Below are positions 61,947 through 64,000 of a stretch of DNA of 64,000 nt, one piece after another. The stretch comes from Valencia hispanica (Eukaryota > Chordata > Actinopteri > Cyprinodontiformes > Valenciidae). Within the stretch, counting starts at the first letter, position 1. Every line of letters starts with the position of its first letter. Below the pieces are notes generated by a model, which made no database searches, had not been told where the DNA came from, and saw nothing but the letters and a program-made list of their open reading frames with translations. A program made the position numbers and the translations under genes. The DNA lies in the NCBI GenBank assembly GCA_963556495.2, contig OY747710.1, positions 40,497,000 to 40,560,999 of the forward strand, read 5' to 3'.

Positions 61947-62120
61947 CTCGTTCAGAACCTGAGTAACAGCTCCTCTCTGACCTTTCTCCTCCTAAAAACC
62001 TTCACTCCACATGGATCACAGTTCTTTTTCTCCAGTTACATTTGTTACCAGCATGTGTCTGTGTGTGTGCCCGTGTGTGTGTGTATGCTCCCCCTCCCGT
62101 TCTTCTTCTCAACCCCCCAC
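61947..62120 (-). other. slc52a3: Predicted slc52a3 non-coding first exon
   Basis: It ends in a perfect minus-strand donor (GAACGAG|GTAAGTCG). No in-frame coding start joins the main exon, so it would be 5'UTR. The upstream boundary is a guess from the promoter motifs. Confidence 0.5.
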
Positions 62121-62149
62121 ACACTCTGACTCTCAGAAAAGCGTACACT

Positions 62150-62230
62150 GAGCTTCCGTGTGTCTTCTGCACCTGACTGCGCAGGAGGAGGGACTGCGCA
62201 GGCGTGCATGCGCTCTACCACCATGACGCT
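62150..62230 (-). promoter_or_regulatory. slc52a3: Probable slc52a3 promoter with NRF1-like motifs
   Basis: A GC-rich patch in AT-rich surroundings carries GACTGCGCAGG twice and GCGCAGGCGTGCATGCGC (about 62195-62212), close to the NRF1 palindrome YGCGCAYGCGCR. It lies 200-260 bp upstream of the predicted first donor. No convincing TATA box is at a fixed distance. Confidence 0.45.
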
Positions 62231-64000
62231 TGCATCATCTGTCTGTTAGAGGGTGGTTTCAAAAGCAGGCTGGCATGTGTTTCTCGGAGCTCTGTAATAG
62301 GAGGAAGAGCGGTGACGTGGGAAACTCCTCCCTTTTTACTACTCCACCCCCCCACAACCATGCTCCATCACGCCTTGTGGTCTGCCCTCCTTTAAAAACA
62401 GACAGTCAGAGGAGCCAAACTTTAAAACTTCTACTTCTAGGTGGCCCCCTTCTTTTTGTTTTTGTGGCGTCTCTGTGTCATCTCTACCAAATAGGCTGTT
62501 TATCTCTACCTGAGTTTCACAATAACGATTAGAGTTGGAGTTACTCAACTGAGAGAACCAGTCAGTCAAGTTGTAATTCATCAGCGTGAACTCGATAATG
62601 CAGTTTAGATTTCCTATGAAATTCAGTTTAAACAGAAGTCTTCCTAAGAATCCCCCAACCGTCCTTTCTGCCACCGTGAAATCAAAGGTTATGTGCTAAG
62701 CGTGTCACATTTAGAAGCACATTCGAAGCATTTAGACATAAAACGCTGCAGACAAATACTGAAAAACGATGTAATTCAGCAATTACTTAAGCTGAATATT
62801 CCTTTACCAGCTCGCCCAGTCAAAAACAGAAACTTGATCCAAGATTGCTCCGCATCATGTGTGAGACTCAGATCGGTTCGGACGAGGTGAAAGATGTGGA
62901 GGCATTTACAAAGCTGTGCACATTGTCATGATGATTAAAGCACTTTTAAGATAATTGGTCATTGAAGATAAACTTTTAATAAAAATTTTATCTGCAGTAT
63001 CAAAAAAGTCTTGTGAGTATTTTTGTGGTATCATTTACCTTTAAAAATGTAGATAAAAACGCCTCTGAACTATATATATACATATATATATGTATATATA
63101 TATATGTATATGTAAACCTGCTTTTTAATTGGCAACCATTTCTAGTTAGGTTTAACAGCCTGATGCAGCCCTAATGTATCTGTTTTGTACTTTTAAATTG
63201 AGTTTTAAGATGTTTTTCACTTTCTAATTGTTTTTATTTCACATTTTATAATTATTGTTTTTTTTTACTGTTTTAGTGATGGCTGTTTCTCTGGCCTGCT
63301 TTATTTAGTTTAACTGGACTGGTAATCCTTTTAGTCAAACATGCATAACTTTAAATGTGCTATATAAATAAATTAACATTCACCATGGTTCTAAGATTGA
63401 ATATTGGTTGCATTAAGTAAACATTGTCCAGTACCTTATACTTTTCATTCATCATTCACACTGTTATTTTCAAATAATGCAATGAAAGTATTCAAGAATT
63501 CTAAATTAAAAGAGATACCACCTACCTGGCTGTGGAAATGTAGATTTACAGTCAACCTTAGTGAAGTTACACAAGCACAGCACTGCTGCGATGTATAACA
63601 GGGCTGTGTCCTTGTGATGTTGCTGTCTGTGGAGAATGCACACAGAGTTGTAGGTGTTCAACTGTGCTAGTCTAAATCTTTGTCATGTGACCACTGAAGG
63701 CTAAGCTGGGGGTTCACAAAGTTTGTTTGCAATGAGGGGAGGAATAGATGGGAAAAGAGAAAAGCGCAGAACAGTGAGTTGATTTATGAGCAAAATGAAC
63801 AAAAAGGAAAAATAAAGCTCTTTCAGATTCTTGTATGGATTTGACCCTACTGCAGATTTGGACTGTGTGAGTGGGCAGCCAAGCAGAAGTCGACTCCGGA
63901 CAGCTTTCCGTGCTCTCCGAGTGGGTGTCCCGTCGGGGTCACTCTGGCATTTGTTCAGCGCACATTCCACCTCAAATGACCCCTATGGGGTCATAATTTC
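62231..64000. other. Upstream flank, no recognised gene
   Basis: Contains a TA-rich dinucleotide tract (63070-63115), a LINE-like tail scrap near 63357 (GTGCTATATAAATAAATT) and, at the right edge (63850-63990), a GC-richer stretch with short frames on both strands that I do not recognise. Confidence 0.5.

Larger units (their letters stand above)
55005..62150 (-). other. slc52a3: slc52a3 transcription unit (approximate)
   Basis: The inferred transcript runs from a promoter near 62150 through a non-coding exon ending at 61947, three coding exons, and a 3'UTR ending just past AATAAA (complement of 55024-55029). Introns, from the 5' end, are 59020-61946, 57789-57941 and 55743-57664, all GT-AG. 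The gene is tail to tail with nfatc1, about 15.7 kb away. Confidence 0.75.

Overview
This window is vertebrate nuclear DNA, almost certainly from a teleost fish. It has long repeat-rich introns and GT-AG split exons. It also has a typical fish repeat load: many decayed Tc1-like transposons, L2/Rex/RTE-type LINE ends, tRNA-derived SINEs, MITEs, and (CA)n, (TC)n and (AT)n microsatellites. Two protein-coding genes can be supported, arranged tail to tail. I cannot name the species from sequence alone.

Positions 1-39,300 (+ strand) hold the 3' part of nfatc1, the calcineurin-regulated transcription factor NFATc1. Four coding exons are visible. 239-294 and 3730-3862 encode the end of the Rel-homology C-terminal (IPT) domain. 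10108-10758 encodes the Ser/Pro-rich C-terminal transactivation region. 37464-37519 encodes the conserved C-terminal tail and the stop. The 3'UTR runs to a poly(A) signal at 39269. Reading through the donor at 3863 stays open for 45 codons and is followed by an AATAAA, which matches the architecture of the mammalian short NFATc1/A isoform. The upstream exons lie left of the window. The last intron is 26.7 kb and carries most of the mobile DNA, including a solo LTR inserted into a MITE whose unoccupied relative lies 24 kb away in the same window.

Positions 39,300-55,000 are intergenic. They hold a LINE 3' end, several Tc1-like relics, a degenerate GACTTG-rich minisatellite broken by insertions, MITEs, and a nested cluster at 51.3-54.6 kb (split Tc1 element, L2-like LINE, MITE inside the LINE, SINE). 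A few repeat-poor stretches look like candidate conserved non-coding DNA.

Positions 55,000-62,150 (- strand) hold a complete slc52a3, a plasma-membrane riboflavin transporter. It has three coding exons (455 codons), a predicted non-coding first exon behind a 2.9 kb 5'UTR intron, and a GC-rich promoter with NRF1-like motifs. Positions 62,200-64,000 contain no gene I recognise.

The two genes have no known shared pathway. Their adjacency is positional only. I found no wholly new system; the most informative structures are the read-through nfatc1 isoform and the LTR-in-MITE insertion with an internal empty-site control.
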